64,000 nucleotides of DNA from Cordia subcordata (GCA_028554755.1 JAPTOF010000010.1:16334501-16398500); one strand, 5' to 3'; positions 1 to 11,440 are shown, counted from the first letter of the stretch. Made by a program: numbers and translations. The notes: generated from the letters alone by a model not told the origin.

Positions 1-280
1 ACCTTTCTTCCTCAACTCTTTTTCCTCCATTTCCAGCGGCTGAAACATTTGGAGAAAAAGGGAAATATGATTTTGTGTTGGCAGCATGAGAACTCTCCAT
101 TTCGACTTCGGTTTTGTTAAAGACATCAACTTCTTCACCCTCAAATGGATGGCCATCTTCAAGTGCATCATAGACCTCTTTGAAAAGCAAACTTGAGGTT
201 GATTGAGCATCTTCATTTGAGTGAGATGAAGAGGCCGAATCAACCTCAGCTTTGGAGGAAGAACCCGAGCAAGCAAGAGA
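1..280 (-). pseudogene. LINE Z ORF1, interior fragment (runs off left edge)
   Basis: The minus strand is open from 280 to 1. It continues, in the same frame, the ORF1 start found at 8817-8745 once the 8.4-kb insertion between the two 14-bp duplications is taken out. The visible protein is Ser- and acid-rich (SSSKAEVDSASSS, then a Lys/Glu-rich stretch), as expected for the low-complexity N-terminal third of plant LINE ORF1 proteins. No zinc knuckle is reached before the window edge. About 120 codons are visible over both parts with no stop, so Z was fairly intact when element A entered it. ORF1 proteins of this group are thought to bind the element RNA. Confidence 0.75.
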
Positions 281-294
281 GTATGCAGCAACTT
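281..294. repeat. Target-site duplication of element A, left copy
   Basis: GTATGCAGCAACTT here is repeated exactly at 8731-8744. It directly precedes the T-run that marks the 3' end of minus-strand element A, so the two copies bracket one insertion. A 14-bp direct repeat is typical of L1-type target-primed reverse transcription. Confidence 0.9.
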
Positions 295-476
295 TTTTTT
301 TGCGGATCAAGTAAGAATTTATTAAACGCAAATTTGTTGTACAACCATCCAAAACCCCCAACCAAGGATACAACAATCTAAACATAACTAGACTTGGGGA
401 TTAAGCAAGACAAAAAAAAAAAACGAAAAACAATGAAAGGACAAGAGAAAGCAAGGAAAACCGAAGGAAGAGCAAC
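295..476 (-). other. Element A 3' UTR and poly(A)
   Basis: Read on the minus strand, a UTR of about 180 nt follows the ORF1 stop and ends in TCTTACTTGATCCGC plus an A-tail (T-run at 293-301 on plus). Its last 80 nt resemble the ends of element G and of the ORF1 piece in the right-hand array (TTTGCGTTTAAT and similar). A second A-rich patch lies at 413-423. No other gene is visible here. Confidence 0.8.
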
Positions 477-2481
477 TCAAGTGCCTTGACCAATAGGAGT
501 GGAAGATCTCCTAGCATGGTCAATCTCTTGCCTACTCTCCCTAGCTTCTCCAATCACATAATCTACAATTCCACCATCCTTATGACAAGCCAAGCCTTTT
601 GGTACATCAACATTTTCCTTCTCAAGATAGTTCTTTCCAACAACAAAGTCAAAATCTTTTTGGATGGGATCAGCAACATAATTTGGTTCTTTAAAAGCAA
701 TGCATGTCTCATTATTTTCCTTTCCAACGCGATCTTCATTTGATATGCTACCATGATTTGCGTCAGCATTTACTTCATCAACCCCAAGAGCTTCAAAACG
801 GTTAGGAGAAACTGCTTGTGCATTGATAAACTTGGTGTCATTTTGCTGCCCCCTTTTATCCTTAATCACCTTCCACTCATTTTGATAGCGGGGTTTCCTA
901 GCTTCATTTGCTTTCTTCCTCTCAAGTAGCTTTTGAATCCCCATTTGGTTTTTTGGGCACAAGTCAAGGTTGTGCCCAATCACTTTGCAACTATTGCATT
1001 TTAGAGGCTTCCATGCATATTCAATATCAATCTTTGCCCAAGTGCCATCTCTAAGCCGGACAAAGGTGAATTCCGGTAAATCTTTTTCAAGATTAACTTC
1101 AATACAAACACGAGCAAACCCAATAAAAGTACGTGATTGAGTGAGAGAATCCATTTGGAGAGGAGTACCAATAGTGCTAGCAATATAACTAAGCCCCTTC
1201 TAGTCATCAAGCTACATGGGATATTTCTCAATTTCACCCAAAGAGGGATTTTATCCCATTCAAAGTTAAAAATTTGAGCATCCAAGTTCCATTTTCGAAG
1301 CAACAATGGTCTGAAATTAACGTGCCATAATTGCTCAAGGGCTTTGTCACAAGCTTCCTCATTTTCAAATTGAAAGATAAATAGACCATTCAAGAAAGTC
1401 TTAATCTCAACATGACCAAACGTTTTCCAGTGGTAATCAACAAATTTCCGTATCAAGAAGAATGGAGGGGGTCTTTCAAGAAATTGACCAAGTAGGCAAT
1501 GCTTCCAACAATTATCACCTTCCTCAAAAACTTCTTCAGGTGGAACAGCACCCCAAGTATTTTCATATGCAATAGGTTCAAAGTATTCAAGTTTAAGAGG
1601 GTTCTCAATCTTACCAAGGTAATTGATTCTCCAATTTATATTGTTGGCCCATGCATTAGGAGGAGCTTTAGAATCCTTGCTGCCTATCCCATTGAAAGTT
1701 CGCCCATGCTCGTCAAATCAGCTTTGCTATTCACATGCGGTTTGGTGGAATCACCAAAGCTACTGCCCAAAGCATTTAAAGTTGAAAATTGTGGCTGACC
1801 ATGCATAGCTTGTGCATCCAATTTTCGCCCATAATTTGCTGGGGAAAGAGTGGGAAAATCTTCGAGATTTGCAAGATCCTGGAGTTGAAGTAAAAAACGC
1901 ACCATTCTTTGCTTCTTGTTGCTGATTCATGTGTTTTGATGAGGTGGCATCCTTTGATGAGTTGGCATCCATGTCAAAAGAAGGTTGGCAGCCACATGGG
2001 GAGGAAATCTTTTCAGCCGATTGTGAGTTTAAAGGGGGGAAATCATCTTTATTTCCCACCGAAAATGCATTTTGGATGAATGGTTGTGATTCCTCTTTGG
2101 GATAAGAGTGGTGAGTTGTCAAAAAATGATTTGCTTGGCCAGAAAAGTTGGTCTTTTGACCAGAAAAAGGAGATGACAAATCTGATTGCACTTGTACTTT
2201 ACTAGCCGAAGGACCTTTGGACAAAGACTGGAGTGAGTCACTTTCTTCTCCAAAGAAACCCGATTTGCTGGAGCTTGAAAAGGAGTCCATACCTTGCATT
2301 TTCGCTTGCTGAAAATCACATTGTGATACTTCCATGTTGCTCTTCCCATTATTATGGTGAGAACAAGATCCATATAGCGTGGGAGAATCAAAGCCAACCC
2401 TAGCTGAAACTTTACCGAGCTCAACTTGTGCATTATCATAAGGAATGGACTTTGAGGAAGAAGCTCCTTTCTTGGTCAAGC
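477..2481 (-). pseudogene. Element A ORF1, main part: DUF4283-like domain and zinc knuckle
   Basis: This is the nucleic-acid-binding ORF1 protein, read from 2501 leftwards in at least three frames. The Ser-rich middle is in one frame to about 1900. A second frame holds the start of the DUF4283-like domain (FPTLSPANYG near 1850, then VDYHWKTFGHVEI and PLWVKLRNIPCSL near 1430-1210). The last frame, from about 1154, holds MDSLTQSRTFIGFARVCIEV and the zinc knuckle C-N-S-C-x4-H-x4-C at 957-998. Past the knuckle comes the NRFEALG motif seen in the sister elements, and the frame closes at 477 with TPIGQGT. Frameshifts near 1900 and 1190, and others between, make it non-coding now. Confidence 0.8.
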
Positions 2482-2501
2482 TTTGCACGAGCTGCCTTTT
2501 T
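2482..2501. repeat. Target-site duplication of LINE B, left copy
   Basis: TTTGCACGAGCTGCCTTTTT is repeated exactly at 8355-8374. The last five bases merge with the T-run of the B poly(A) tail, so the true duplication may be 15 to 20 bp. Confidence 0.9.
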
Positions 2502-2586
2502 TTTGCGGAGCAAGAAAGTAATTGTATTTTACAAATCAAAGAGAATGTACAAGTACAAACAAAAGAGTGGGGGAAAGGAGGAGGCT
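2502..2586 (-). other. LINE B 3' UTR and poly(A)
   Basis: About 85 nt lie between the ORF2 stop and the tail. The minus strand ends CTTTCTTGCTCCGC followed by A(8) or more, the same terminal motif found on the other LINEs of the window. No separate gene is seen. Confidence 0.75.
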
Positions 2587-5500
2587 CTAGGAATCAAGCC
2601 TCCACAATTTACAAAGTGTTTTGTTCAAGGGGGAGGGAGTAAATTTTCTACAGCAAGTAAGCTTAACTCTAACTTCATTAAAGATAGAACAAAAAATGTA
2701 CTCCTCGGTCTTGGCTTCATTTTGAAAGAGTCGCTGATTCCTTTCCTTCCAAATGTGATAGATGGCTGCTCCAAATAGGTGCTTTATGATGGTAGCCTTC
2801 AAATGCTTTTCATGTGCAAAAGGAGTGATATAAGAAGTGATTTCATTCCAAGAAATCAGATTCTCCGGGACAAGAGAGATGCGAAGGCCTTTTCTCCAAA
2901 TTCTCCTAGTAAAGCAACATTCAAAGAAGAGATGGTCTCTCATTTCACAACCCATAAAGCAAAAGATGCATGTAGGGTTGATGTTAAATCCCCAATGAAG
3001 CAATCTGAATTTTGTATTCAGACGATCAAGGAAAGCAAGCCAAACGATGAAACTATGTCTTGGAGTGTGCTTTTTGTGCCAAATAATGTTATGGCCCTCA
3101 AAGTTGTTTCCCTTCCTTCTAATGTGCTCCCAAGTGTGCTTGAAGGTGAACTCCTCATTGGGTGAGAGATTCCAACCAATCTTATCCAAGCTAGTGTCAT
3201 TTATTACAAAGCTTGGGCTTTCAACATGAGAAAGGTGAATTGGCCAATTCCATCTACCATTTGTGAAAATATCACTAACCTTTGCAAGGAGGGGCGGATT
3301 TGGGAGTGTGTTGCTCCAAAATTGTAAGAGGAGCCCTCCTTATGCCAATTATCAATCCAAAAGAAAGTATTAGCTCCATTGCCAATGTTGTGTTGAATGA
3401 ATCTCTTTGCCTCAGCCTGGCAATTCAGAAGTGCCTTAATAATCCAACCAGCATCCTTGGGGGCTTGCATGGTCCAAATTGAGGAGTTTTGATATAATTT
3501 GAGTGAATCCATTGGCTCCAAAGTGTGCTCTTTTCAGCATACATCCTCCAAAAAGTTTTCAGCAAGAAAACTTTGTTGATTTCATCAATTTTACGAATCC
3601 CAAGTCCCCCTTCATGAAATAGGAGGCAAAGATCCCTCCAAGCAACTTTAGGACCAGTTCCTCTCCATAAAAATGCTTTGAATTTTGATTCAATGGATGA
3701 CACAACGCTTTTGGGGAGGAGGGTGGCACTTGCCCAGAAAGCACAAATTTGAGTGACTGTGGATTTGATCAAGACAAGTCTTCCCGCAAAAGAGAGCCAA
3801 TAATTGCACCAAGTATTAATCCTTGCTGAAATTTTCTCAAAAAGAGGTAAGCAATCAGCTTTTCCTTTCTTGAGACAAGAGGGATGCCCAAGTAACGTAT
3901 TGGTAGCTCACCTTTTTGAAACCCAACTCGCTCCAAGATAGCGAGTTTAATATCATTGCTAACTCCACCAAAGAAGATCACACTTTTTGAGTTGTTGATT
4001 TTCAGCCCAGAAATACTTGAGAAAGTTTCCAAAATACCCATAATGCATTCAATGGATTTAAAGTCCCCTTTGCAAAAGATAAAAAGGTCATCCGCAAAGC
4101 AAAGATGGTTTAGCTTTAAGCCCCCACATTTTGGATGAAAATGAAAGCCAAGCTTGCTGTCCAGCCCATTAAGAAGACAAGAAAGAACCTCCATGCAAAG
4201 AACAAATATATATGGAGAGATGGGGTCACCTTGTCTAATACCATTTGCACCAAAGAAGAAGCCTTCCAACCCACCATTAATAGCAACAAAGAAGCTTGGG
4301 GTAGAAACACAAACCATAATCCAGTCAACCAATCTTCTTGGGAAGCCAAAAGCAAGGAGAGTGGATTCAATGAAGTTCCAATTAAGAGAATCAAAAGCTT
4401 TCATGATATCCACTTTGATGGAGCATCTCGGTGAAATATGCCTTCTTGAGTAACCTCTCAAAATGTCATGAGCAATAAGAATGTTTTCATGGATAAGTCT
4501 ATTTTTGATGAATGCTGATTGGTTCCATGAAATAATTTGTGGCAAGCAAAGTTTAAGTCTATTTGCAATGATCTTGGAGATGCATTTATAGATTGTATTG
4601 CAAAAGAAATGGGTCTAAAGTCTTTGACCATAGCGGGTTGGGGACTTTAGGCACAAGGGTGACGATGGTAGAGTTTACCTCCTTGAGAAGCTTGCAAGAT
4701 TCAAAGAAAGAGCTGATTGCACTAATAACATCTTCTCCAACAATCTCCCAAGCAACCTTATAGAAATGGGAAGTGTAGCCATCGGGACCCAGGCTTTTGT
4801 TGGGATTAAGGGAGAAGAGTGTGGATTTGATTTCCTCTCTTGTGATGGATGCAATAGTGCTGGCAGCAAATTCTTCATCAATTTGTCTTCCAATGATCTC
4901 CTTTAAAAAATCCACATGAACATGAGAGTAGGATCTAGTGCCAAGGAGATTTTTATAGTAACCAATGATTTCCTCTTTCACTTCATAATCCTCCAAAAGA
5001 AGTCGCCCATTCTCATTTTTGAGTGCTTTGATGGAGTTTTTGTACCTGCGTTGCCGTACCATATTGTGGAAAAATTTTGAGTTTGAATCACCTTCTTTGA
5101 TCCAATCAATTCTGGATTTTTGAATGAGCATGGATTTAAATGAGCTTTCAAGCTCTTCCAATTTGGTCAAAATGCTTCTTTCCTTGTCCAAAATATAGTT
5201 GTTGTGTTCACCATTATAGAGGGCATTTTGGACAGCACAAAGCTCCTCCCGAAGCTCCTTGATGGTGTTCGGAATACAAGAAAAATGTCTTTTATCAAAC
5301 AATTTGAGAGCTTTCTTGAGAAGTTTTTGCTTTTGAAAGAGTTTGAACATTGGGGTACCAAAAACCCGTGTACTCCAATGTTCATCCACAATCTTCAAGA
5401 AATCCGAATGACAAGTCTATGCATTGTAGAATTTAAAAGATTTAGGGGAAGATTCCCAAGACTTACAAGAGTGCATGATAAGAGGGCAATGGTCGGAAAT

Positions 5501-6162
5501 GCTCGGATTATCCACCAAAAGGAGAGAGTGTTGATAGTTTTGAATCCAGTTTGCGTTCACCAATGCCCTATCGATCTTGCTTGCCAAGAAGTTTAATTCA
5601 TTACTCTTGTTTGTCCAAGTGAAGTGGGGACCATGAGTTTTAGCTTCTTGCAAGTTTGCTTTAGCTACCAATCTAATAAAGTCTTTAGCACTTCTTGGAA
5701 TGGCTGATGTGCTAGATTTGTCTCCACTTTGCAAGACTTCATTGAAATCACCTATAATGCAAAAATCACTATTAAGACACCAAGAGCACCAAAGTTCAAG
5801 CTTGCTCCAAAGAATGCTTCTTTTAGAGGCTTCATTGCTACCATAGACAAAGGCAACAAATATAGACTTGTGAAGGTGGTCATCAAAATTGAAAAGAAGG
5901 CCTTGTTCACAAGAATCAATATAAGTAGCTTGGATGTTCTTCCTCCAAAACAGCCAAATTCTCCCTTTGGTCAACTCATCCAAATAATTTTCAAAGCCAA
6001 GATTGTCAAAACGGAACTAATATGGTTGATGCTATCATTTCCCACAACTTTATTCTCCAAAAGGCAAAAGAAATCCAAGTGATGTTTTGTGATCAGCAAC
6101 CTAACTTCTTTTTGTTTATTAGGGGAATTGAGACCCCTAATGTTCCACGAGCAAAAATTCAT
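2587..6162 (-). pseudogene. LINE B ORF2: endonuclease / reverse transcriptase / zf-RVT, frameshifted
   Basis: ORF2 would nick target DNA and reverse-transcribe the element RNA at the nick. It starts at 6162 (MNFCSWNIRG, the Asn of the APE-type endonuclease) and keeps LLENK, GDFNEVL (near 5800) and SDHCPL (near 5490). The RT part has NPNKSLGPDGYTSHFYK, NQSAFIKNRLIHENI, GIRQGDPISPY and the catalytic FADD at 4087-4098. The C-terminus has a zf-RVT-like CIFC...HLFFECCF block near 2940. Breaks: a frame change near 6000, a Trp-to-stop codon at 5417-5419 (KFYNA then TAG), a frame change near 4600, one near 3800, one near 3500 and one near 3200. It cannot make a full protein. Confidence 0.9.
6159..6162 (-). 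promoter_or_regulatory. ATGA stop/start overlap between ORF1 and ORF2 of LINE B
   Basis: On the minus strand the ORF1 stop TGA (6159-6161) shares bases with the ORF2 start ATG (6160-6162). A pyrimidine-rich stretch coding for PPPTSL precedes it. LINEs C and E have the same arrangement, which suggests coupled termination and restart. Confidence 0.75.
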
Positions 6163-8162
6163 AAGGAAGTAGGGGGGGGATCATCAATCCCCGGATATTG
6201 ATTTACTTGTGAATTAGGGCTGCTTCCTTCAACCTTATCCCCATTCCTCATGCTTAAGTTGATTTTGACCCTCATTTTCATTTCCATCAGCATGGTCAAG
6301 TATTCCAAAAGGATTAGAGTTGACATTATGGGAGCATGATGGATCAAGGTTAACCTTGGGACTTGAAGGCCAAATGCTGTCTTCCATAGCTTTGGTGACA
6401 TTGTCATTCTCAAGCGGCTCTTTACTTGGCTTTGGGTCCTTCAATGGACTTTGTTTCTTGCCCACAACTTGCCATTCATTATGGATCTTTGGATTGTGCC
6501 TAGTGGAATGCATTTGGGGCTGCTTGCTAGAATGTAAATTAGTCTTCAAAGGGCAATTCCCTTCAACATGCCCAACCATTTTGCAATGGGCGCACTTGCT
6601 TGGTTTCCATGCATATTCAACATCCACCCTTGCTCTTGAGCCATTTCGAAGTTTTGGGAAAATGACATTTGGAAGGCTACCTTCCAAGTCAACTTCAACA
6701 CAAATTCGAGCAAATTCAAGGTTCCTTCTTGAGTCGGTAAGAGCATCCATTTGGATTGGGTTACCAATGAATGAAGCAATATAACCAAGTCCTCTTTTGG
6801 AGTAGAGGCTCATTGGAACGTTCCAAAGTTTCACCCATATGGGAACTTTATTGCTGGCCACATTGATGAATTCAAGATTAGGTTCCCATTTCCTCAACAA
6901 AAGTGGTCTATGATTAACATGCCATAGTTGTTAGAGGACTTTTTGACAAAATTCCTCTTTCTCAAATTTGAAAACAAAAAGGCCCTTTCCTTTAGTGTGA
7001 ATATCAATTTTGCCAAATTTCTTCCATGCAAACTCAACCATGTTTCTAATGAGGAAGAATGGTGGGGGGGGGCACCTAAGAATTGTCCTACAAGACAATG
7101 TGACCAAAAACAATCTCCTTCATCATAAAGATCTTCCGGGGGGTCAGCAACCTCTCTTTTCCCATCAACAATGTTAAACTCATGCATTTCATCAAATTTG
7201 AGATTGGTAGCCATATGTTCAGCAAAAACACCTCCCCAATCAAGAGTAGGGGAATTTGTGGAGGGTTCATACCTTAGTTTAGGTGCCTTTGTCCATGCAT
7301 TTTGGTGGTTGGGAGCCCTTGCTTTTTGTTGGAGCACGTTGGCTTTGCTATTATTTTGCTTGCCAAGATCAGTACCCAAAGAGAAATGGTTGTCCTTGGC
7401 AAGGGAAGCTTCAGATCGTGGAACATTTGAGTTGAAGTGTGAGAGGTGCTGACTTGTGCTCCTTGGCTGAGTGGGATTTCCTTCTAAGTTGGCAGCCACG
7501 TCATTTTGCTTACTTGGCAGAAGTGGAGGGAAATCCTCTAAGCTGGGTCGAGTGTTATCTTTTGAAATCCAAGGGCTGTTATGTGCTGTCGAAATGTGGT
7601 TGGATGAGGCCAAAGCATTGCTGCCATGCACAGTAAATGGTTCAGCATTTTCAGACATAAGCTTATTAACCGGTCCATGCAATGCCCTAGGACCATCGGG
7701 TAAAGACTGCTCGTTTTTTCCATCCTCCTTTTCGGCTGAAATCTCACATGCTATAGAGTTTTCCTTCTTGCTAGGTTCAAACTCCAACTCAGTTGATGCT
7801 TCAAGATCCATTTCGGTAGAACAATGGCTTGAACCCATTCTTGAACAAGGAGTGGGAGGGGAGCGAGATCGAGATTTATGGGTGAGACTACAAACCAACT
7901 TGGCCTTTGCTCTATTTTGAGCTTTTATATGATCTTTATAAGTGCAGCCTGATTCAAGTGCTTCAAAAACTTCTTTGAATTCCTTGCTAGAGGTGGATGA
8001 GGCATCTTCTCTCTCAAAAGAAGAGGAAGAAGAGGCTAAATCCACCTCCTCATTGAGATTCTTGCCCGAAGGAGCTTTTGAAGAACCATCCAGCACTTGT
8101 TTTTTCGCAAGTATTCTTGCACTTTGCCTTGATGGAGATGAGCTTTTCTTTTTCTTTCCCAT
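6159..8162 (-). pseudogene. LINE B ORF1: basic N-terminus, DUF4283-like domain, zinc knuckle
   Basis: Starts at 8162 with MGKKKKSSSPSRQSARILAK, a basic start shared with elements A and Z. A long Ser/Asn-rich, acidic middle runs in one frame to about 7070. There a run of nine G (7064-7072) marks a frame change, and the DUF4283-like part resumes as PPPFFLIRNMVEFAWKKFG. An in-frame stop follows at 6931-6933, and the rest (PIWVKLWNVPMSL...) is read from about 6900. The zinc knuckle C-A-H-C-x4-H-x4-C lies at 6553-6594. The NPFGILDHAD motif and a last frame change near 6240 lead to the Pro-rich end IDDPPPTSL. The role is RNA binding in the LINE particle, as for the family. It is broken in at least three places. 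Confidence 0.88.
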
Positions 8163-8354
8163 GGATCCAAGGGGAAGGGCAAAGGGATGGGTTGGGATGT
8201 GTGAAAAAGAGGTTTAGAGGTGGGTGAAGGGGTGGCGTGTGGTGGTGGTAAAGTGGCTGTTTTGCAAAGTTTTAGAGAGAAGGGAGAGGATTTTCATGGT
8301 AGAGAGAGAAATAGCTGAAAAACGGGAACAACAAAAAAAAACAGCATTCTAGAT
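8163..8354 (-). promoter_or_regulatory. LINE B 5' UTR with CT-rich 5' motif
   Basis: A leader of 192 nt. On the minus strand TTCTCTCTCTA (8300-8310) is followed by CCATGAAAATCCTC, almost as in LINE Z, and related CT-rich words sit near the 5' ends of A and G. It could be the internal promoter (a plant Y-patch-like element). This is inferred from position and conservation only. Confidence 0.5.
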
Positions 8355-8374
8355 TTTGCACGAGCTGCCTTTTT
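8355..8374. repeat. Target-site duplication of LINE B, right copy
   Basis: Exact match to 2482-2501. Element A ORF1 resumes directly after it. Confidence 0.9.
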
Positions 8375-8595
8375 GCTTCATCGAGATTATGCTCAAGTTT
8401 ATTCAAGCTAGTGGAGGGAGAACCAGCATCCGAGCTTGAAAGTTTGTTGTTAATGGAGTCACAAGCTTCCTTGAGTTCCATGAAAGACTCTAAAGTGTAA
8501 TCTTCTTCTTCTTCATAATTGCAAAGTTCAGCTTTTGCAGCAAGTCTAGCACTCCTCCTAGATTTGGATGCACTAGATCGTTTCTTTTTACCCAT
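8375..8595 (-). pseudogene. Element A ORF1, N-terminal part
   Basis: Starts at 8595 with MGKKKRSSASKSRRSARLAA and stays open into the B insertion site, where KLEHNLDEAKRQLVQ joins the part left of 2501. The basic first 20 residues match the B and Z starts, and an acidic Glu/Ser-rich region follows. The start is supported by the conserved MGKKK and by the 135-nt leader to the duplication. Confidence 0.85.
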
Positions 8596-8730
8596 GAAAG
8601 TGGAAAAGAAAGGCTGATGGTGGTGGAAAAATGGTGGTCACAAGAGGTGGTCTATGGTGGTGGAAGATGGTCAAGTTAGAGAGATGTGAGAGCATTTGTT
8701 TCTAGAGAGAGAAACGTTTGAATATCAAAC
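8596..8730 (-). promoter_or_regulatory. Element A 5' UTR
   Basis: A 135-nt leader ending exactly at the target-site duplication, so the 5' end is complete. TTCTCTCTCTA lies at 8703-8713 on the minus strand, within a small near-palindrome (GTTTCTCTCTCTAGAAAC). This non-autonomous element has kept the same CT-rich 5' motif as the ORF2-bearing LINEs. Confidence 0.55.
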
Positions 8731-8744
8731 GTATGCAGCAACTT
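8731..8744. repeat. Target-site duplication of element A, right copy
   Basis: Exact match to 281-294. ORF1 of LINE Z resumes beyond it. Confidence 0.9.
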
Positions 8745-8817
8745 CTTTCTTCTTCTCCTTTGCCTTGAGCCGAGTGCTAGTATGAGTAGGAGGAGAGTTT
8801 CTCTTTTTCTTTCCCAT
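8745..8817 (-). pseudogene. LINE Z ORF1, N-terminal part
   Basis: Reads MGKKKRETPPTHTSTRLKAK from 8817 and runs in frame into the insertion site of A. The rest is at 280-1. The basic start matches ORF1 of elements A and B. Z is a separate copy: its residues after MGKKKR differ clearly from the others. Confidence 0.8.
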
Positions 8818-8982
8818 GAATCAAGTGGTGGCAAGAGGACGTGAAAGGTGAAAAGAAAAGGGAAAGTGTTTGGGGTTAATGGTAGATGGAGGAGATTTGA
8901 GGGTGGCGAAAGGTGGTTTGAAGGTGGCTGGTTGCAAGAAATCTAGAGAGAAGGAGGAGGATTTTCATGGTAGAGAGAGAAT
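8818..8982 (-). promoter_or_regulatory. LINE Z 5' UTR, 5' end of the element
   Basis: About 165 nt. It ends with TTCTCTCTCTACCATGAAAA on the minus strand (motif at 8971-8981), nearly the same as in B. Plus-strand coding sequence of LINE C begins immediately after, so the Z 5' end is placed at about 8982. The Z 3' end and its second duplication are left of the window. Confidence 0.55.
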
Positions 8983-9275
8983 CCCTAACGCAAAGCAACA
9001 CATCTTTTGAATCTCAAGGTGACGGATCCTCTTCAAAAGCTAAGGATTCTTCTCCGAAGCATTCCATTGCTAGGGTTCCTCTTGACCCCTCAAGCTCTAA
9101 AATGATGCACCCAAATCATTTTGAAATTCTTGGCTTTGTGGGAGACGGTGAAGATGGAAATCAAAGACTCCTTGACCAGAATTATAGGCGAGATGAATTG
9201 AGTAATTATGGCTCGCCAAATGCACAAAGCAACCATGAAATTGAGCCTAGTGCTCCTCCTATACCTCCTCAATGA
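8983..9275 (+). pseudogene. LINE C ORF1, C-terminal tail
   Basis: About 97 codons open to the stop at 9273-9275: SNTSFESQGD, HPNHFEILGFVGD (the N-x-F-x-x-L motif shared by all ORF1 tails here), then a Pro-rich end PSAPPIPPQ. The zinc knuckle and all upstream parts are lost at the junction with LINE Z. No start codon of its own is expected. Confidence 0.75.
9272..9275 (+). promoter_or_regulatory. ATGA stop/start overlap of LINE C
   Basis: ORF2 ATG (9272-9274) overlaps the ORF1 TGA (9273-9275) after a pyrimidine-rich stretch (CTCCTCCTATACCTCCTC). It has the same layout as in B and E. Confidence 0.75.
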
Positions 9276-11440
9276 ATTTTTGCTCATGGAATATTAGGGG
9301 GTTTAATTCCCCCAATAAGCAAAAGGAAGCAAAGTTGCTGATCAATAAACACCACTTGGACATTCTTTGCCTTTTGGAAAACAAGGTGGTAAATGCTGAA
9401 AATATTAAACTCATTTGCGCTCGTTTTGACAAATTTGGTTTTTCAAGCTACATGGATGATTTTAACAAGGGACGGATTTGGCTTTTTTGGAAGAAAGGTA
9501 TTAAAGCAACTTGGATTGACTCATGTGACCAAGCCTTACTCTTTAATTTTGATGATCATATTCATAAATCCTTCTTTGTTGCCTTCATCTATGGCCACAA
9601 TGAAGCTTCAAAAAGATTTGAACTTTGGAGGAAACTTGAGAATTGGTGTGCTTGGTGTGAAGAAAGTGATCTTTGTCTCATGGGGGATTTTAATGAGGTC
9701 TTACATTGTGGTGACAAATCAAACACTTTTACTATTCCAAAAAGTGCTGGTGCGTTCAAAAACTTTGTGGCAAATGCAAAGTTGCAAGAAGTAAATGCTC
9801 ATGGACCACGCTTTACTTGGACAAATAAAAGCCATGACCAAAGCTACTTGGCTAGCAAGCTGGATAGAGCTCTCATCAATGGAAATTGGCTGCACAATTA
9901 TCAACACTCTTTTCTTTTGGTTGCTAGCCCCGGAGTCTCCGATCATTGCCCTCTTATCATGCAAACATGTAAGTCTTGGAAATCTTCACCAAAACCCTTC
10001 AAATTTTACAATGTTTGGACCACACATTTGGATTTCCTCAAACTTGTTGAAGACCATTGGTGTACACGGGTCTTTGGTACACCAATGTACATTCTTTATC
10101 AAAAGCAAAAAGCTTTAAAAATTTCTCTCAAATCTTTTGATAAGGAGCATTTTGCTGCCATACCTTTTGCCATCAAAAAACTTCGGGAGGAGCTTGATAG
10201 CGTTCAATTCTTACTTCTTAATGGTGAGCATGATAACTCTCTCATTGATAAGGAAAAATGCATTTTAAGCACATTGGAGGAACTTGATGCAAAACATAAA
10301 GCCATTCTCTACCAAAAATCAAGACTCAATTGGATCAAGGATGGTGATTCAAACACAATTTTTCCACAATGTTGTAAAAGGTCGGAGGCTCAAAAATACT
10401 ATCCATGCTATCAAGAATGAGGAGGGTCATATTCTTATTGAAGAAGCTGAAGTTAAGGATGAATTTATTGGCTATTTCAAGAAGCTTCTTGGTGCTGAAT
10501 CTTCCACAAACATCAATGTTGATCTTTTGAGAAATATTATTGACAAGCAAATTGATCAAGATGTTGCTGCCACCACCATTGCCCCTATCACAAATGATGA
10601 AATCAAGGATGTGCTCTTTTCTCTCAACTCTAACAAAAGCCCAGGTCCGGATGGCTACACATCTCATTTCTACAAGGTTGCTTGGGAGATTGTGGGCAAG
10701 TATGTCTTAAATGCAATCAAATCCTTTTTCTGACTCAAGCAAGCTCCTCAAAGAGGTAAATGCCACTATTATTGCTCTTGTGCCCAAAACCTCAAACCCT
10801 TCCATGGTCAAGGATTATAGGCCAATTTCTTGCTGTAATACTATCTATAAGTGCATTTCAAAGATCATTGCAAATAGGATGAAAGCTTGTTTATCCCACA
10901 TCATTTCATGGAACCAATCAGCCTTCATGAAGGGTAGACTCATCCATGAAAATATTCTTATTGCACATGACATTATGAGAGGTTATCAAAGGAGACATAT
11001 CTCTTCAAGATGTGCTTTTAAAGTTGACATTATGAAAGATTTTGATTCCTTGAATTGGAGATTCATTGAATGCACACTTTTGGCTTTTGGCTTTCCCAAA
11101 AAGTTTGTGGATTGGATTATGGCGTGCATCACAACTCCTAGTTTCAGCATTGCCCTCAATGGAGGGTTGGAAGGTTATTTCTTTGGTGCAAATGGCATAA
11201 GGCAAGGAGACCCCATCTCCCCTTACATCTTTGTCCTTTGTATGGAGGTGCTTACATGCATGCTAAACAACTTGGCAAATAACCCGAGGTTTCACTTTCA
11301 CCCAAAATGTGGGAGCATAAAGCGTAATCATCTTTGTTTTGCGGATGATCTTCTTATCTTTTGCAAAGGGGATACGAATTCAATTGATTGCATCATGAAC
11401 ACATTGAAGACTTTCTCAACTTACTCAGGGCTGATTATTT
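9272..11440 (+). pseudogene. LINE C ORF2, first part: intact endonuclease and most of RT
   Basis: The endonuclease is fully open (382 codons). It has N7 in SWNIRG, E36 in LLENK, YGHNE near 109, GDFNEV at 138-143, and S223-D224-H225 in SDHCPL, all expected APE-type catalytic positions. Frame changes occur near 10360 (loss in an AACACA/T-run stretch) and near 10730. RT then shows SPGPDGYTSHFYK, NQSAFMKGRLIHENI, GIRQGDPISPY and FADD at 11338-11349. The reading stops at TFSTYSGLII where LINE D is inserted. The next part is at 18488. Confidence 0.88.

Larger units (their letters stand above)
2502..8354 (-). mobile_element. LINE B: full-length L1-type element, 5.85 kb
   Basis: A complete LINE in minus orientation, bounded by a 20-bp duplication. 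Order from its 5' end: 5' UTR (8354-8163), ORF1 (8162-6159), ORF2 (6162-2587) and a short 3' UTR ending in GCTCCGC plus A-tail. It is inserted in ORF1 of element A, and joining the flanks restores that frame (AKRQLVQ read across the site). Both ORFs carry frameshifts or stops, so it is dead. It is the innermost and therefore youngest insertion of the Z, A, B nest. Confidence 0.92.
295..8730 (-). mobile_element. Element A: ORF1-only (non-autonomous) LINE, split by LINE B
   Basis: The element lies between the 14-bp duplications. Removing LINE B and one copy of its duplication leaves about 2.56 kb: a 5' UTR of 135 bp (8596-8730), one ORF1 (8595-8375 plus 2501-477) and a 3' UTR with poly(A). ORF2 is absent: ORF1 ends at 477 and the 3' UTR follows at once. 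Since the 5' end is present and the duplication is clean, this is not a 5' truncation. Element G shows the same design, so A probably belongs to a non-autonomous family that used ORF2 protein from other LINEs. An internally deleted single copy would be the alternative, but two or three such elements with related 3' UTRs argue against it. Confidence 0.82.

Noticed and set aside
7171..7920. Plus-strand open frames opposite LINE B ORF1
   Set aside because: They are shadows of the minus-strand ORF1, with no recognisable domain.
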